NCBI RefSeq assembly: GCF_016185115.1
Contig: NZ_JACPOF010000029.1
Span: forward strand, 400,222 to 464,221
Direction: 5' to 3'
Origin: Polaromonas sp.
GTDB taxonomy: Bacteria; Pseudomonadota; Gammaproteobacteria; Burkholderiales; Burkholderiaceae_C
Length of the DNA stretch: 64,000 bases
Below, piece after piece: positions 36,454 through 45,579 of this stretch. The translations under genes were made by a program, and so were the position numbers. Numbering within the stretch: position 1 is the first letter of the stretch; each line of letters begins with the position of its first letter. Below the pieces are notes generated by a model. That model searched no databases. It saw only the letters and a list, made by a program, of their open reading frames with translations, and was not told the origin of the DNA.

Positions 36454-37005
36454 TTACTTTTTTCCTTTTGAATTTTTCAGCTGGGCCAGCACGGCAAACG
36501 GGTTGGGCTTTTCATCGAGCGCCTCGTCCACCTCATCTGCACCTGCGCTGAGCTTTGGTGCGACCGGGCATTGCTCATGCATGGGCACCAGCGGCAGGGC
36601 CATCAGCAGCTCATCTTCCAGCACGGCGGTCAGGTCAAACTGCGGCTCCAGCACCAGCAGGTCTTCTTCGGATTCATCGTCCTCAGCCATGGCGATGTCT
36701 TCGGTCGCCACAAAGCGGTACCACTGGTCCACATCGAGCGGCATCTGCATGGCAGCCATGCAGCGCTGACAGGTCAGGGTCACTGCGGTTTTGGCCTGCA
36801 GGTGCAGCCAGATGTCTTCCCCGCCGCCAGAGCCGCTGCGCAGCTCGGCATCGGCCTGCCAGCTCACGGATGAACCAGGCTCTGGTTCCCTGAGCTCTGC
36901 GGCCAGGCGTTCGAATTTGCCAAGCGGCGTGATGGCGATGAGGGGTTCGCCTTCTTTGGCAAAGGCCTGGATGTTCAGGCGGCTGGCTTGTAGCTGTCGG
37001 GTCAT
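36454..37005 (-). CDS. yceD: YceD family protein (DUF177)
   Basis: A 183-residue protein with the conserved TLTCQRCMAAMQMPLDV segment (CxxC) and the acidic middle (EDDESEEDLLVLEP) typical of YceD/DUF177, which is involved in 23S rRNA accumulation and always precedes rpmF. The C-terminus NPFAVLAQLKNSKGKK matches the family. It is divergent from maf, 26 bp away, so both promoters must overlap the neighbouring gene. Confidence 0.93.
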   Translation of the reverse strand: MTRQLQASRLNIQAFAKEGEPLIAITPLGKFERLAAELREPEPGSSVSWQADAELRSGSGGGEDIWLHLQAKTAVTLTCQRCMAAMQMPLDVDQWYRFVATEDIAMAEDDESEEDLLVLEPQFDLTAVLEDELLMALPLVPMHEQCPVAPKLSAGADEVDEALDEKPNPFAVLAQLKNSKGKK

Positions 37006-37031
37006 GGCTGGCAGTGTAAGAGAATCGGGAG

Positions 37032-37667
37032 ATGACTTCTGCGCCGCCCTCTACAACCCCTGACACCATTTCCCGGGCACTGGTGCTCGGCTCGACCTCG
37101 CGCTACCGCCGCGAATTGCTGGCCCGCCTGCACATCCCGTTTGAGGTGGCGGCACCCGATGTGGACGAAACCCCCAGCGCCGGCGAAGCGCCCCGCGCAC
37201 TGGCTGAGCGCCTGGCGCTGGCCAAGGCCCATGCTGTGGCAAAAAAATTTCCCGAAGCCGTGGTGATCGGCTCCGACCAGGTCGCCGATCTCAATGGCCA
37301 GCCGCTGGGTAAACCCGGCACGCATGAAAAGGCGGTCGCACAACTGCGCCAGATGCGCGGTCAGACGGTGATCTTCCAGACCGCGCTGGCTGTGGTCTGC
37401 CAGGCCACCGGCTTTGAAGCGCGTGACATCGCCGCAGTGAAAGTGACCTTTCGCGACCTGAGCGACGACGAGATTGAAAACTACCTGCGCATCGAGCAGC
37501 CCTACGACTGCGCCGGCAGCGCCAAAAGTGAAGGCCTGGGCATTGCCCTGCTCTCATCCATCGACAGCGATGACCCGACGGCACTGGTCGGCCTGCCGCT
37601 GATACGTACCTGCCAGATGATTCGTGCTGCCGGCATTTCCCTTCTCACACCGAAAGCCAGCGCATGA
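37032..37667 (+). CDS. Maf family nucleotide pyrophosphatase (YceF-like)
   Basis: A 211-residue house-cleaning nucleotide pyrophosphatase. LVLGSTSRYRRELLARL near the N-terminus, DVDETP, VIGSDQVADL and SSIDSDDPTALVGLPL are Maf motifs; the pattern is closest to YceF (7-methyl-GTP pyrophosphatase). Overlaps the following methyltransferase gene by 4 bp. It is divergent from yceD, the usual arrangement. Confidence 0.93.
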   Translation: MTSAPPSTTPDTISRALVLGSTSRYRRELLARLHIPFEVAAPDVDETPSAGEAPRALAERLALAKAHAVAKKFPEAVVIGSDQVADLNGQPLGKPGTHEKAVAQLRQMRGQTVIFQTALAVVCQATGFEARDIAAVKVTFRDLSDDEIENYLRIEQPYDCAGSAKSEGLGIALLSSIDSDDPTALVGLPLIRTCQMIRAAGISLLTPKASA

Positions 37668-38425
37668 CCAGCAAAGGAAAGCTCTATCTCGTCCCTGCAC
37701 CGCTGGATTTCGGCTGTGAAGTTCAGGCCCCGCTGGCCGATGTGATGCCACTGGAAACCATTCGGGTCGCATCACAACTGCCCTGCTGGATTTGCGAGAA
37801 CGCCAAGAGCACACGCGCCTACCTCAAACGTGTGAATGAACTGCAACCGTTGGCGCAGCCTGTGCAGGCATTGCAGATCCAGGAGTTGCCGCGCGAGGTA
37901 CACAAAAAAGGCGACCACAGCGGCAACTTTGATGCGCGGCCGCTGCTGATCGCGGCGATTGAGGGTCGCGACATGGGCCTGGTCAGCGAGGCCGGCATGC
38001 CGGCGATTGCCGACCCGGGTTCATCCGTCGTGCGCGCTGCCCATGACCTGGGAATTCAAGTCGTGCCACTCACCGGACCCATGTCGCTGATGCTCGCCCT
38101 GGCTGCAAGCGGCCTGAACGGCCAGAATTTTGCATTTGTCGGCTACCTGCCGCAGGACGGCAGTGAACGCGCTCAGCGCATTCGCGAGCTGGAGTCACTG
38201 GCGCTTAAAACCGGCCAGACACAAATCTTTATAGAAACACCCTACCGCAATGCCGCGCTGCTGCAGGCGCTATTGCAATCGCTGCAGGCCAATACGCGGC
38301 TGGCGCTGAGCTGCGGCCTGACCATGAGCAACAGCTGGTCGCGCAGTTCGCAGGTCAGCCAGTGGAAAAAAGACAAGCCGCAAGTGCCTCTGGATTTACC
38401 CGGCGTGTTCTGCATAGGCCGGTAA
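37664..38425 (+). CDS. RsmI-like SAM-dependent methyltransferase (tetrapyrrole methylase fold)
   Basis: A 253-residue methyltransferase of the RsmI/YraL-type fold. KGKLYLVPAPLDFG replaces the usual LYVVATPIGN start, while LVSEAGMPAIADPGSSVVRAAH and VPLTGPMSLMLALAASGLNG give the SAM-binding loops. It lacks the C-terminal RsmI domain, so it is a paralogue whose RNA target is unknown, not RsmI itself. Start overlaps maf by 4 bp. Confidence 0.85.
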   Translation: MTSKGKLYLVPAPLDFGCEVQAPLADVMPLETIRVASQLPCWICENAKSTRAYLKRVNELQPLAQPVQALQIQELPREVHKKGDHSGNFDARPLLIAAIEGRDMGLVSEAGMPAIADPGSSVVRAAHDLGIQVVPLTGPMSLMLALAASGLNGQNFAFVGYLPQDGSERAQRIRELESLALKTGQTQIFIETPYRNAALLQALLQSLQANTRLALSCGLTMSNSWSRSSQVSQWKKDKPQVPLDLPGVFCIGR

Positions 38426-38429
38426 ACAA

Positions 38430-38457
38430 TTCAGCATATGTCGAGGCATATGCTGAA
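38430..38457. repeat. Perfect 11-bp inverted repeat
   Basis: TTCAGCATATG and CATATGCTGAA flank a 6-nt spacer, 5 bp after the methyltransferase stop. No T-tract follows, so it may be an operator-like site or an mRNA 3'-protecting hairpin. Confidence 0.7.
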
Positions 38458-38481
38458 ATCAAACATCACAGAAAAGCAAAA

Positions 38482-38499
38482 AGCCCCGAAAACGGGGCT
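38482..38499. terminator. Terminator between convergent methyltransferase gene and sppA
   Basis: AGCCCCG–AAAA–CGGGGCT. On the minus strand it is followed by TTTTTGCTTTT and would end sppA; on the plus strand the following AAAAATGCCTTTTTTT is a weaker tail. Confidence 0.7.
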
Positions 38500-38522
38500 A
38501 AAAATGCCTTTTTTTAGGGCCA

Positions 38523-38580
38523 AATTGGCCTCCAGACCAATAAACACGTGCGTGAGCAGCTACGAAAATAATAGCAAACT
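38523..38580 (+). repeat. Dispersed intergenic repeat type 2, copy 2
   Basis: Matches copy 1 at 14781–14837 over about 57 bp, including CGTGAGCAGCTAC. It follows the sppA/methyltransferase terminator and ends 20 bp before the sppA stop. Confidence 0.7.
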
Positions 38581-38599
38581 CAAGCAACAGTGAAATTGG

Positions 38600-39628
38600 C
38601 TAGCGAATTGCCGGAATCGACTTCAGCGCTTTCATGGCGCCCTCACCCATCGCCGCACCAAACTTCTTGGCCAGGCGCTCGGCGACGTTGTCGCGGCGGG
38701 TGTAGTCGATGATTTCTTCGGTCTTGACGATTTCGCGGGCAACGTATTCCACCGTCCCCAGATGGTCGGCCAGGCCCAGTTCAATTGCCTGCTGGCCGGT
38801 CCAGAACAGGCCGCTGAAGGTTTCTGGCGTTTCTTTCAGGCGTTTGCCACGGCCGGTCTTCACCACGGTGATGAACTGCTGGTGAATCTGGTTCAGCATG
38901 GTCTGTGCAAAAGCGCGCTGCTTTTCGGACTGCGGGCTGAACGGGTCCAGGAAGCCCTTGTTTTCGCCGGCGGTCAGCAGGCGGCGTTCGACACCAAAGC
39001 GCTCCATCAGCCCGGTAAACCCAAAACCGTCCATCAGCACACCAATGCTGCCGATGATGCTGGCCTTGTCGACAAAAATCTGGTCGGCCGCCACGGCGAT
39101 GTAATAGGCCGCTGAGGCGCAGCTTTCTTCCACCACGGCATAAACCGGTTTTTTGTACCTGGCTTTGAGGCGCATGATTTCGTCGTTCATCATGCCGGCC
39201 TGCACCGGACTGCCGCCCGGGGAATTGATCAGCAACACCACGGCCCTGGCGCCCTCGTCCTCAAAGGCGGCGCGCAGGGCTGCATTGACAAATTCAGCAC
39301 TGGCGTCAGCGCCAGCGGCGATTTCCCCCTTGATTTCGACGACCGCCGTATGCGGCACGCTGGCGTCGCTGGCAGGCGTGCCGCGATGCAGCGCCATCCA
39401 GAGCAAAAAGACAAAAAAGCCCAGCCAGGACAGGCGCACAAAGGTCTTCCAGCGGCGCGTGGCTTTTTGCTCGTTGAGGGAGGCAAAAGCCAGCTTTTCA
39501 AGCGTGGCGCGCTCCCAGCCTGGGGCGCTGGTCGGGTCCGATTTTGTCACCGGCTTTTCCGCAGTCGGCTGGCTGCCTGGCGATTCGAAAAACGGGTCTG
39601 AGGGATCGGGGCGGTTTGAGTCGTTCAT
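38600..39628 (-). CDS. sppA: Signal peptide peptidase SppA-type S49 protease
   Basis: A 342-residue membrane-anchored protease, the short SppA form. A cytoplasmic Pro-rich N-terminus precedes one membrane span (about 65–81, LSWLGFFVFLLWMAL). The S49 domain has LLINSPGGSPVQAG and the catalytic Ser region in EESCASAAYYIAVAADQIF, with GSIGVLMDGFGF after it. It degrades leftover signal peptides at the inner membrane. It is 22 bp from the Rieske gene upstream. Confidence 0.92.
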   Translation of the reverse strand: MNDSNRPDPSDPFFESPGSQPTAEKPVTKSDPTSAPGWERATLEKLAFASLNEQKATRRWKTFVRLSWLGFFVFLLWMALHRGTPASDASVPHTAVVEIKGEIAAGADASAEFVNAALRAAFEDEGARAVVLLINSPGGSPVQAGMMNDEIMRLKARYKKPVYAVVEESCASAAYYIAVAADQIFVDKASIIGSIGVLMDGFGFTGLMERFGVERRLLTAGENKGFLDPFSPQSEKQRAFAQTMLNQIHQQFITVVKTGRGKRLKETPETFSGLFWTGQQAIELGLADHLGTVEYVAREIVKTEEIIDYTRRDNVAERLAKKFGAAMGEGAMKALKSIPAIR

Positions 39629-39649
39629 GTCATGTAGTTTAGAGGGCGA

Positions 39650-40015
39650 TCAGAAGGCGAGTGGTTTGAGGTTGTAAGCAGGGTGCCAGTGCACAACGCC
39701 ATCTTTTTCCGACAGCGTGATCTTGACTAATCCGCCGTGACACGGCCCGCCGGCGCATTGCCCGGTGTCGGGCAGGTAGGCCGCACCATGGCTGGCGCAC
39801 AGCAGCCACTGGCCGCTGTCGTCAAAAATGCGGTTGGGCTGCCAGTCCAGTTCCATCGCCACGTGGGTGCAGCGGTTGAGGTAGGCATGGGGCTGGCCCT
39901 TGTAACGAATGGCGAAGGCGCGGCAGGTCTGGCCGGCATAAATCACGTCAAAGGGCACGGCCTGGCCGCCATCGGCAAGGTCGCGGCTGTTGCAGAGCGG
40001 CTGAAGGTCGTCCAT
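39650..40015 (-). CDS. Rieske [2Fe-2S] domain protein
   Basis: A 121-residue single-domain Rieske protein. Cluster ligands are in RCTHVAMELDW (C-x-H) and LLCASHGAAY (C-x-x-H), with the second loop CAGGPCHGGL. It has no membrane segment, so it is not the cytochrome bc1 subunit; it resembles the small ferredoxins of oxygenase systems, but no oxygenase lies nearby. It is packed between a HAD phosphatase (16-bp gap) and sppA. Role unknown. Confidence 0.88.
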   Translation of the reverse strand: MDDLQPLCNSRDLADGGQAVPFDVIYAGQTCRAFAIRYKGQPHAYLNRCTHVAMELDWQPNRIFDDSGQWLLCASHGAAYLPDTGQCAGGPCHGGLVKITLSEKDGVVHWHPAYNLKPLAF

Positions 40016-40031
40016 GGCCGCGTTTTAGCTG

Positions 40032-40691
40032 TTATGCGCTTACGGCAAGCCAGTCGCGCAAATCCTGCACCGAGTGGGCAATATGCAGCGGCCTGAGTAC
40101 CGCAAATGTGTCTGGCTCGTGCGCGCCGTAACTCACGCCAACGCTGGGGCACGCGGCGTTCATCGCCATCTGAAGATCGTGCGTCGTATCGCCCACCATC
40201 AGCATACGCGCCGCGGGAATGTTGAACTCGTCCATCAGCTCATGCAACATGCGCGGGTCAGGCTTGCCGGCTGTCTCATCAGCCGTGCGCGAGCTGTGAA
40301 ACAGGCCGCGCAGCTCATCGCTCTTCAGTGCTTCATCCAGACCACGGCGTGACTTGCCTGTCGCAACGGCCAGCAAGTGTCCGCGCGCCCTGAGCTCCGC
40401 CAGCAGGGGCAGCACACCTTCAAACAGGCTGAGGTCGTTGTAATGCGCACTGTAGTGGTGGCGGTAACGCTCACCCAGCGCAGGGTATTTCTCGGGGGGG
40501 ACGTCAGGCGCGGCATGGGCCAGTGCCTGCATCAGGCCAAGGCCAATGACATAACCGGCATCCTTGTCGCTGGGCACAGTGCCGCCCACATCTTTCACCG
40601 CCGCCTGTATGCAGCGAATGATGATCCGGGTGGAGTCAAACAGCGTGCCGTCCCAGTCAAAGGCGATCAGGTCGAAATTTTTCGCTTTCAT
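40032..40691 (-). CDS. HAD hydrolase, phosphoglycolate-phosphatase-like
   Basis: A 219-residue HAD-superfamily phosphatase. Motif I FDWDGTLFDST carries the Asp nucleophile, motif II VATGKSR, a Lys-containing region follows, and motif III VGDTTHDLQMAMNA. The helical cap lies between motifs I and II. Likely phosphoglycolate phosphatase (gph) or a related sugar phosphatase. ATG 40691 chosen over an upstream ATG at 40715. It follows rluC by 45 bp. Confidence 0.85.
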   Translation of the reverse strand: MKAKNFDLIAFDWDGTLFDSTRIIIRCIQAAVKDVGGTVPSDKDAGYVIGLGLMQALAHAAPDVPPEKYPALGERYRHHYSAHYNDLSLFEGVLPLLAELRARGHLLAVATGKSRRGLDEALKSDELRGLFHSSRTADETAGKPDPRMLHELMDEFNIPAARMLMVGDTTHDLQMAMNAACPSVGVSYGAHEPDTFAVLRPLHIAHSVQDLRDWLAVSA

Positions 40692-40736
40692 GCCGCTATT
40701 GTCGCCGGGACACATGACAGCAAGCTGTCTGCAGGG

Positions 40737-41933
40737 TCAATCGGGAGACACAGCTTCGATGACCGGCGCAGGCAAAAACTGCTGCAACTCGGGCGGCAGC
40801 GGCGCGTGCAGGTGCACAACCTTGCGCAGTTTGGGGTGGTTGAACTTCAGGCTCCAGGCATGCAAAAACATGCGCTTGAGTGACGGCGCACCAGCCACGG
40901 TCTTCTGCAGCGCCTTGTTGAGCTCAAAGTCGCCGTATTTATCGTCCCCGGCAATCGGGTGTCCCTCATTGGCCAGGTGCACACGTATCTGGTGTGTGCG
41001 GCCGGTCTTGATGGTGACTTCAAGCAGGGTAAAAGGCGTGGACGGTGCGGCCGGGCTGGCCGGAATTGCCGCTTTCACCTTCACCAGCGTGACAGAACGC
41101 ATGCCGTCCGGGTGTTCGTTGGCCACCACTTTTACACGGCGCTCGCCGTTTTCAAGCAGGTATTTGTGCAATGCCTTGTCAATCACACGCTTGTTGGGCG
41201 CCCAGTCGCCACCCACCAGCGCCAGATAAATCTTGTCGGTTTCACGCTCACGGAACTGCTCTTGCAAGAGTTTGAGCGCCATGCGCTTTTTGGCGATCAG
41301 CAGAACGCCGCTGGTTTCACGGTCCAGCCTGTGCACGAGTTCGAGAAAGTCTGACTCGGGCCTGGCCATGCGGAGTTGCTCAATCACGCCAAAACTCACG
41401 CCGCTGCCGCCATGCACGGCCACACCTGCCGGTTTGTCTATGGCCAGCACAAAGTCGTCTTCAAACAGTATGGGAAATTCGGCCGCCGGGGCGTAACCGC
41501 CTACCGTCGAACTGGCGCCGTGGCGGGCAACCTCCTGCGCCATGGCCTGTGCTTTCTGCTCTGCCCGCTCCGACGTGCGGACCGGCGGCAGGCGGACCAC
41601 ATCGCCAGCCTCAACCCGGGTATCGGCCTGCGCCCTGCCCTTGTTTACCCGCACCTCGCCACTGCGGATGATGCGGTAGACATGGGTTTTGGGCACGCCC
41701 TTGAGCTGGCGGATCAAAAAGTTGTCCAGACGCTGGCCGGCGTAATCCTCATCGACGGTTACAAATGTGGCCTGGGCAGCCATGGCGGGTATGGCTGCTG
41801 CGGCGGGCGAAGGCGGGGCCACGGGCCGGGGGACCGGCTGGGCAAAGGCGGGCAGCGGCCGTTTGGCGCCCGCCGCCAGCCGCTTGCCGGAAGCTGTGGT
41901 TTTGCGCGAAGCTGCCCCTATAATGTGTTTCAC
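40737..41933 (-). CDS. rluC: 23S rRNA pseudouridine synthase RluC
   Basis: A 398-residue RluA-family enzyme converting U955/2504/2580-type positions. The S4 domain (RLDNFLIRQLKGVPKTHVYRI) is followed by the catalytic domain with HRLDRETSGVLL containing the catalytic Asp, and GRTHQIRVHLA. It has an N-terminal Ala/Pro-rich extension of about 50 residues, and an Ala/Pro insert near 285. It is divergent from rne, the usual arrangement. Confidence 0.92.
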   Translation of the reverse strand: MKHIIGAASRKTTASGKRLAAGAKRPLPAFAQPVPRPVAPPSPAAAAIPAMAAQATFVTVDEDYAGQRLDNFLIRQLKGVPKTHVYRIIRSGEVRVNKGRAQADTRVEAGDVVRLPPVRTSERAEQKAQAMAQEVARHGASSTVGGYAPAAEFPILFEDDFVLAIDKPAGVAVHGGSGVSFGVIEQLRMARPESDFLELVHRLDRETSGVLLIAKKRMALKLLQEQFRERETDKIYLALVGGDWAPNKRVIDKALHKYLLENGERRVKVVANEHPDGMRSVTLVKVKAAIPASPAAPSTPFTLLEVTIKTGRTHQIRVHLANEGHPIAGDDKYGDFELNKALQKTVAGAPSLKRMFLHAWSLKFNHPKLRKVVHLHAPLPPELQQFLPAPVIEAVSPD

Positions 41934-42547
41934 TAGCGATGCGCTGTAAGTGGTTGATTTGTCTGGAGTTTAGTCCACACAGGTCTGGAAGCGGCCCCAA
42001 GGCCCCAATCCCGAACCACAAACAGCCGTGCTGGAAGGTCGATGCCCATGCCGGTCATTGCCCGCAGGCGACGAGTGCCAGGCACCTCGCGGCGAGCGTA
42101 TGACATGGCAGACAAGTCGACGTTTTGCGAATACAACTTACGGAATACCAAGCGTGCAGCCCAGGTCAAAACCAAAGGCTGCATGCGGATCCAGCCGAGA
42201 ACAAGTCCTTTAACAGGTAGCTCCTTGACAACAACTCTGGTCAGTCTGATTTTTATGTGCCTGCGGCGCTTCATCACAGCGATGAGCCCTGCATCCCGCA
42301 CAAATCAGCCGCCGGTTTATGGTCAACGGGCGCAAGCAGCCTTCAATTTGACGGCAATCACCTGTTTGACCCCTGCTCGCTCCATCCACGCGCCTACGCC
42401 CAGACCACTTGGTTGACTGAGACATCTCGGTCGGCCCGGTAGCGTCGCAAGCTCTCCGGCAATTCCCCACGTTCGCACAGCGTCCTCTTCGGCATCGTTG
42501 GCCCATTTTTGGGTTTGAGAGACGATAACGAAAAAGGAAGAGCAACC
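41919..42547 (+). promoter_or_regulatory. Long rne leader with promoter candidates
   Basis: About 615 bp without a gene separates rluC and rne. Plus-strand signals are a perfect TATAAT at 41919–41924 inside the rluC start region (poor -35) and a consensus TTGACA at 42225–42230 without a good -10. AGGAAG before the rne ATG is the Shine–Dalgarno. Long leaders are typical of rne, whose own product cleaves them for autoregulation; I cannot assign specific stem-loops here. Confidence 0.45.
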
Positions 42548-45500
42548 ATGAAACGGATGCTGATCAACGCCACGCAGGCTGAAGAACGCCGCCTGGCTAT
42601 TGTCGATGGACAAAAACTCCTCGACTACGAAATTGAAATTGAAGGGCGCGAACAGCGCAAGGGCAACATCTACAAGGCCGTCGTCACCCGCGTCGAGCCC
42701 TCGCTTGAAGCCTGTTTTGTCGACTACGGCGAAGACCGCCACGGTTTCCTGCCCTTCAAGGAAATCTCCAAGAACTACTTCACACCCGGCGTGCCGGTCA
42801 GCCAGGCGCGTATCAACGATGTGATCCGCGAAGGCCAGGAACTGATGGTCCAGGTCGAGAAGGAAGAGCGCGGCAACAAGGGCGCAGCCCTCACGACCTT
42901 TGTGTCGCTGGCAGGCCGCTACGTGGTGCTGATGCCGAACAACCCGCGTGGTGGTGGCGTCAGCCGCCGCATCGAGGGTGAAGACCGCGCAGAGCTTAAA
43001 GAGAACATGGACCAGCTGGAATACCCGCAAGGCTCCAGCATCATTGCCCGCACCGCCGGCATAGGCCGCAGCGCCCCTGAACTGCAGTGGGACCTGAACT
43101 ACCTGATCAAGCTCTGGACCGCGATTGAAGGCGCCGGCAAGGGCGGCAAGGGCGCATTCCTGATTTACCAGGAATCCAGCCTCGTCATTCGCGCCATCCG
43201 CGACTACTTCAACAGCGACATCGGCGACATCCTGTTCGACACCGACGATGTCTATGAGCAGGCCAAACAGTTCATGGCTCACGTGATGCCTGAGCATGAG
43301 CACCGCGTCAAACGCTATCGCGACGACGCACCGCTGTTCTCGCGCTTCCAGATCGAACACCAGATCGAATCGGCCTACGCACGCACCGTGCAACTGCCAT
43401 CCGGCGGTGCCATCGTCATCGACCACACAGAAGCACTTGTTTCGGTTGACGTCAACTCGGCCCGCGCCATCAAGGGCGGCGACATCGAAGAAACCGCCAC
43501 CCGCACGAACCTCGAAGCGGCTGACGAAGTCGCCCGCCAGATGCGCTTGCGCGACCTGGGCGGCCTGATCGTCATTGACTTTATCGACATGGAAGAGTCG
43601 CGCAACCGCCGCGATGTTGAAAATCGCTTGCGCGATGCGCTGCGCCAGGACCGTGCACGCGTGCAGTTCGGCACCATCAGCAAGTTCGGCCTGATGGAAA
43701 TGAGCCGCCAGCGCCTGCGCCCTGCGCTGAGCGAAGGTGCGTCCATCCCCTGCCCGCGTTGCGGTGGCTCCGGCCACATCCGCGACACCGAAAGCTCGGC
43801 ACTGCAGATTCTGCGGATCATCCAGGAAGAGTCGCTCAAGGACAGCACGGCCTCGGTGCTGTGCCAGGTGCCTGTCGATGTCGCGTCTTTCCTGCTGAAC
43901 GAAAAGCGGTCGGAAATCAGCAAGATCGAGATGAAGCAGCGCATCAACGTGCTGCTGGTGCCCAACAAGACGCTGGAGACGCCCAACTACCGCCTTGAGC
44001 GCCTGAAGCACGATGACCCGCGCCTGGACAACATCGAAGCAAGCTACAAGATGGCTGAAGAGATCGAAGACCCAACGCTGGTCACGCGTCGCAGCCAGGA
44101 AAAGCACAACAAGCAGGAGCCCGTCATCAAGGGCGTGCTGCCTGATGTGCCGGCCCCTATTGCACCGCCGAAGGCCGAAGTTGCCGCACCTGTCGCAGCG
44201 AAAACCCCACAACGTGCGGCAGTGCCAACACCACCTGCAGAAAAAGGCTTCTTTGGCTGGATCAAGGGCCTGTTCGGCGGTACGGAAACGCCTGCTGCTG
44301 CGCCTGTGGCCACCGAAGTGAAGAAAGATGCACGTAGCGGCGAAGGCCGTCGTGACGGACGCCCTGAGGGCCGTAACGGTGAGCGCTCCGAGCGTGGTGG
44401 CGAACGCGGAGGCCGTGATGGCCGCCGTGGTGGCCGCAACCGCGGTGAGCGTGGCGAAGGTCGCGGCGAACCGCGCGGAGATCGTCCTGAAGGCCGTGAA
44501 CCGCGCGAAGGTCGTGCCGAGGGTCGCCCGGAAGGACGTCCTGAAGGCGGACGTGGCGGCGAACGCCGTGAACGCAGCCCTGAGGGCCCACGCCAGGAAC
44601 GCCCTGCTGGCGAGAACCGCGAAGGCCGCGAACCGCGTGAACCACGCCCTGAAGGCAGCCGCAGCGAGCGCCCGCGCCGCGAACGCGGTGACCGTGCAGA
44701 GCGCGGTGAGCGCATTCCGCGCGATGCGGCCGAGCAGGACCTTGCACTGGCCAACCAGGCAGCCATGGCTGCAGCGATGAACGGTGAAGCCGGTGAGCCA
44801 CGCCAGGAGCGCGCAGCACCGGAAGGCCGCGAACAGCGTGAACCACGTGAGCCACGCGAAGGTGGACGCCGTGACCGCAATGGCCGCCGCAACGATAGAC
44901 GCGGTGAACGCACAGAAGGCGGCGCACCTGAAGGCGCACCATCCGAAGACGGTGCTTTCAATCCTGAAGCGGCACCACTGCTGTCAGCAGAAGGCCAGCC
45001 ACAGGCAGGCCCCGCTGGCGAGCCGGGTGAAGAACAGCGCCAGCCACGCGAACGCCGCAGCCGCGACCGTTACGGCCGCGACCGCCGCGAACGCAGTGAA
45101 GGTGGGGAGCGCGCTGAACGCACCGATGGTGGCGAGCAGCCACAATTGGTCGACGCCCCTGCGCACATTGCTGAAGCAGCACCCGCCGCAACACACGAAG
45201 AACGCACGCAGCCAGTCGCTGAAATAGCAGCAGTTCCTGTACAGACCGCGGCACCTGCCCTGGCGCCACGTGCACCTGAAGCGGTCCCGGCTATGGCCAA
45301 GGCGTTGCCAAAGGTTCAGTCCTATGCGCTGCCCATGCAGGACCTGGTTCAGGTCGCAGAAACTTCCGGCCTGCAGTGGGTGAACTCTGACGCTTCAAAA
45401 ATTGCAGAAGCACAAGCCGCAATTGCGGCGGAACCCAAGCCCATACACGTGCCGCGCGAACGTGCACCCGTCGTGGTGTCGGATGACGGTCCGCTGGTTC

Positions 45501-45562
45501 TGGTGGAAACAAAACGTGACCTCGGCAACATGAAACTGCCGTTTGAAAATCCCGCAGCCTGA
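42548..45562 (+). CDS. rne: Ribonuclease E
   Basis: A 1004-residue endoribonuclease, the core of RNA decay and rRNA/tRNA processing. The S1 domain follows MKRMLINATQAEERRLAIVD; the catalytic half includes DVNSARAIKGGD and the metal-binding DFIDME, then the zinc-link CPRCGGSGH. From about residue 560 the tail is disordered: KGFFGWIKGLFGG (membrane-contact-like amphipathic segment), then some 250 residues of Arg/Glu/Gly/Pro repeats, and a conserved short C-terminus. The tail is the scaffold for partners and RNA. ATG 42548 has AGGAAG. Confidence 0.97.
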   Translation: MKRMLINATQAEERRLAIVDGQKLLDYEIEIEGREQRKGNIYKAVVTRVEPSLEACFVDYGEDRHGFLPFKEISKNYFTPGVPVSQARINDVIREGQELMVQVEKEERGNKGAALTTFVSLAGRYVVLMPNNPRGGGVSRRIEGEDRAELKENMDQLEYPQGSSIIARTAGIGRSAPELQWDLNYLIKLWTAIEGAGKGGKGAFLIYQESSLVIRAIRDYFNSDIGDILFDTDDVYEQAKQFMAHVMPEHEHRVKRYRDDAPLFSRFQIEHQIESAYARTVQLPSGGAIVIDHTEALVSVDVNSARAIKGGDIEETATRTNLEAADEVARQMRLRDLGGLIVIDFIDMEESRNRRDVENRLRDALRQDRARVQFGTISKFGLMEMSRQRLRPALSEGASIPCPRCGGSGHIRDTESSALQILRIIQEESLKDSTASVLCQVPVDVASFLLNEKRSEISKIEMKQRINVLLVPNKTLETPNYRLERLKHDDPRLDNIEASYKMAEEIEDPTLVTRRSQEKHNKQEPVIKGVLPDVPAPIAPPKAEVAAPVAAKTPQRAAVPTPPAEKGFFGWIKGLFGGTETPAAAPVATEVKKDARSGEGRRDGRPEGRNGERSERGGERGGRDGRRGGRNRGERGEGRGEPRGDRPEGREPREGRAEGRPEGRPEGGRGGERRERSPEGPRQERPAGENREGREPREPRPEGSRSERPRRERGDRAERGERIPRDAAEQDLALANQAAMAAAMNGEAGEPRQERAAPEGREQREPREPREGGRRDRNGRRNDRRGERTEGGAPEGAPSEDGAFNPEAAPLLSAEGQPQAGPAGEPGEEQRQPRERRSRDRYGRDRRERSEGGERAERTDGGEQPQLVDAPAHIAEAAPAATHEERTQPVAEIAAVPVQTAAPALAPRAPEAVPAMAKALPKVQSYALPMQDLVQVAETSGLQWVNSDASKIAEAQAAIAAEPKPIHVPRERAPVVVSDDGPLVLVETKRDLGNMKLPFENPAA
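44332..45120 (+). repeat. Arg/Glu/Gly-rich degenerate repeats within rne
   Basis: This part of rne is built from many imperfect short units coding for REG/PEGR/EPRE-type peptides. It raises many long shadow reading frames on the opposite strand. It encodes the arginine-rich RNA-binding scaffold region and is prone to length variation by slippage. Confidence 0.8.
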
Positions 45563-45579
45563 GGGTTTCTAGCACCATT

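Noticed and set aside
42323..44212. 629-residue minus-strand frame across rne and its leader
   Set aside because: Antisense shadow of the well-supported rne gene; composition is that of a mirrored coding strand, with no domain.
44044..44961. Arg/Ser/Pro-rich minus-strand frames and apparent short repeats in the rne tail
   Set aside because: They reflect the Arg/Glu/Gly repeats of RNase E. Unit lengths and absence of spacers rule out a CRISPR array.
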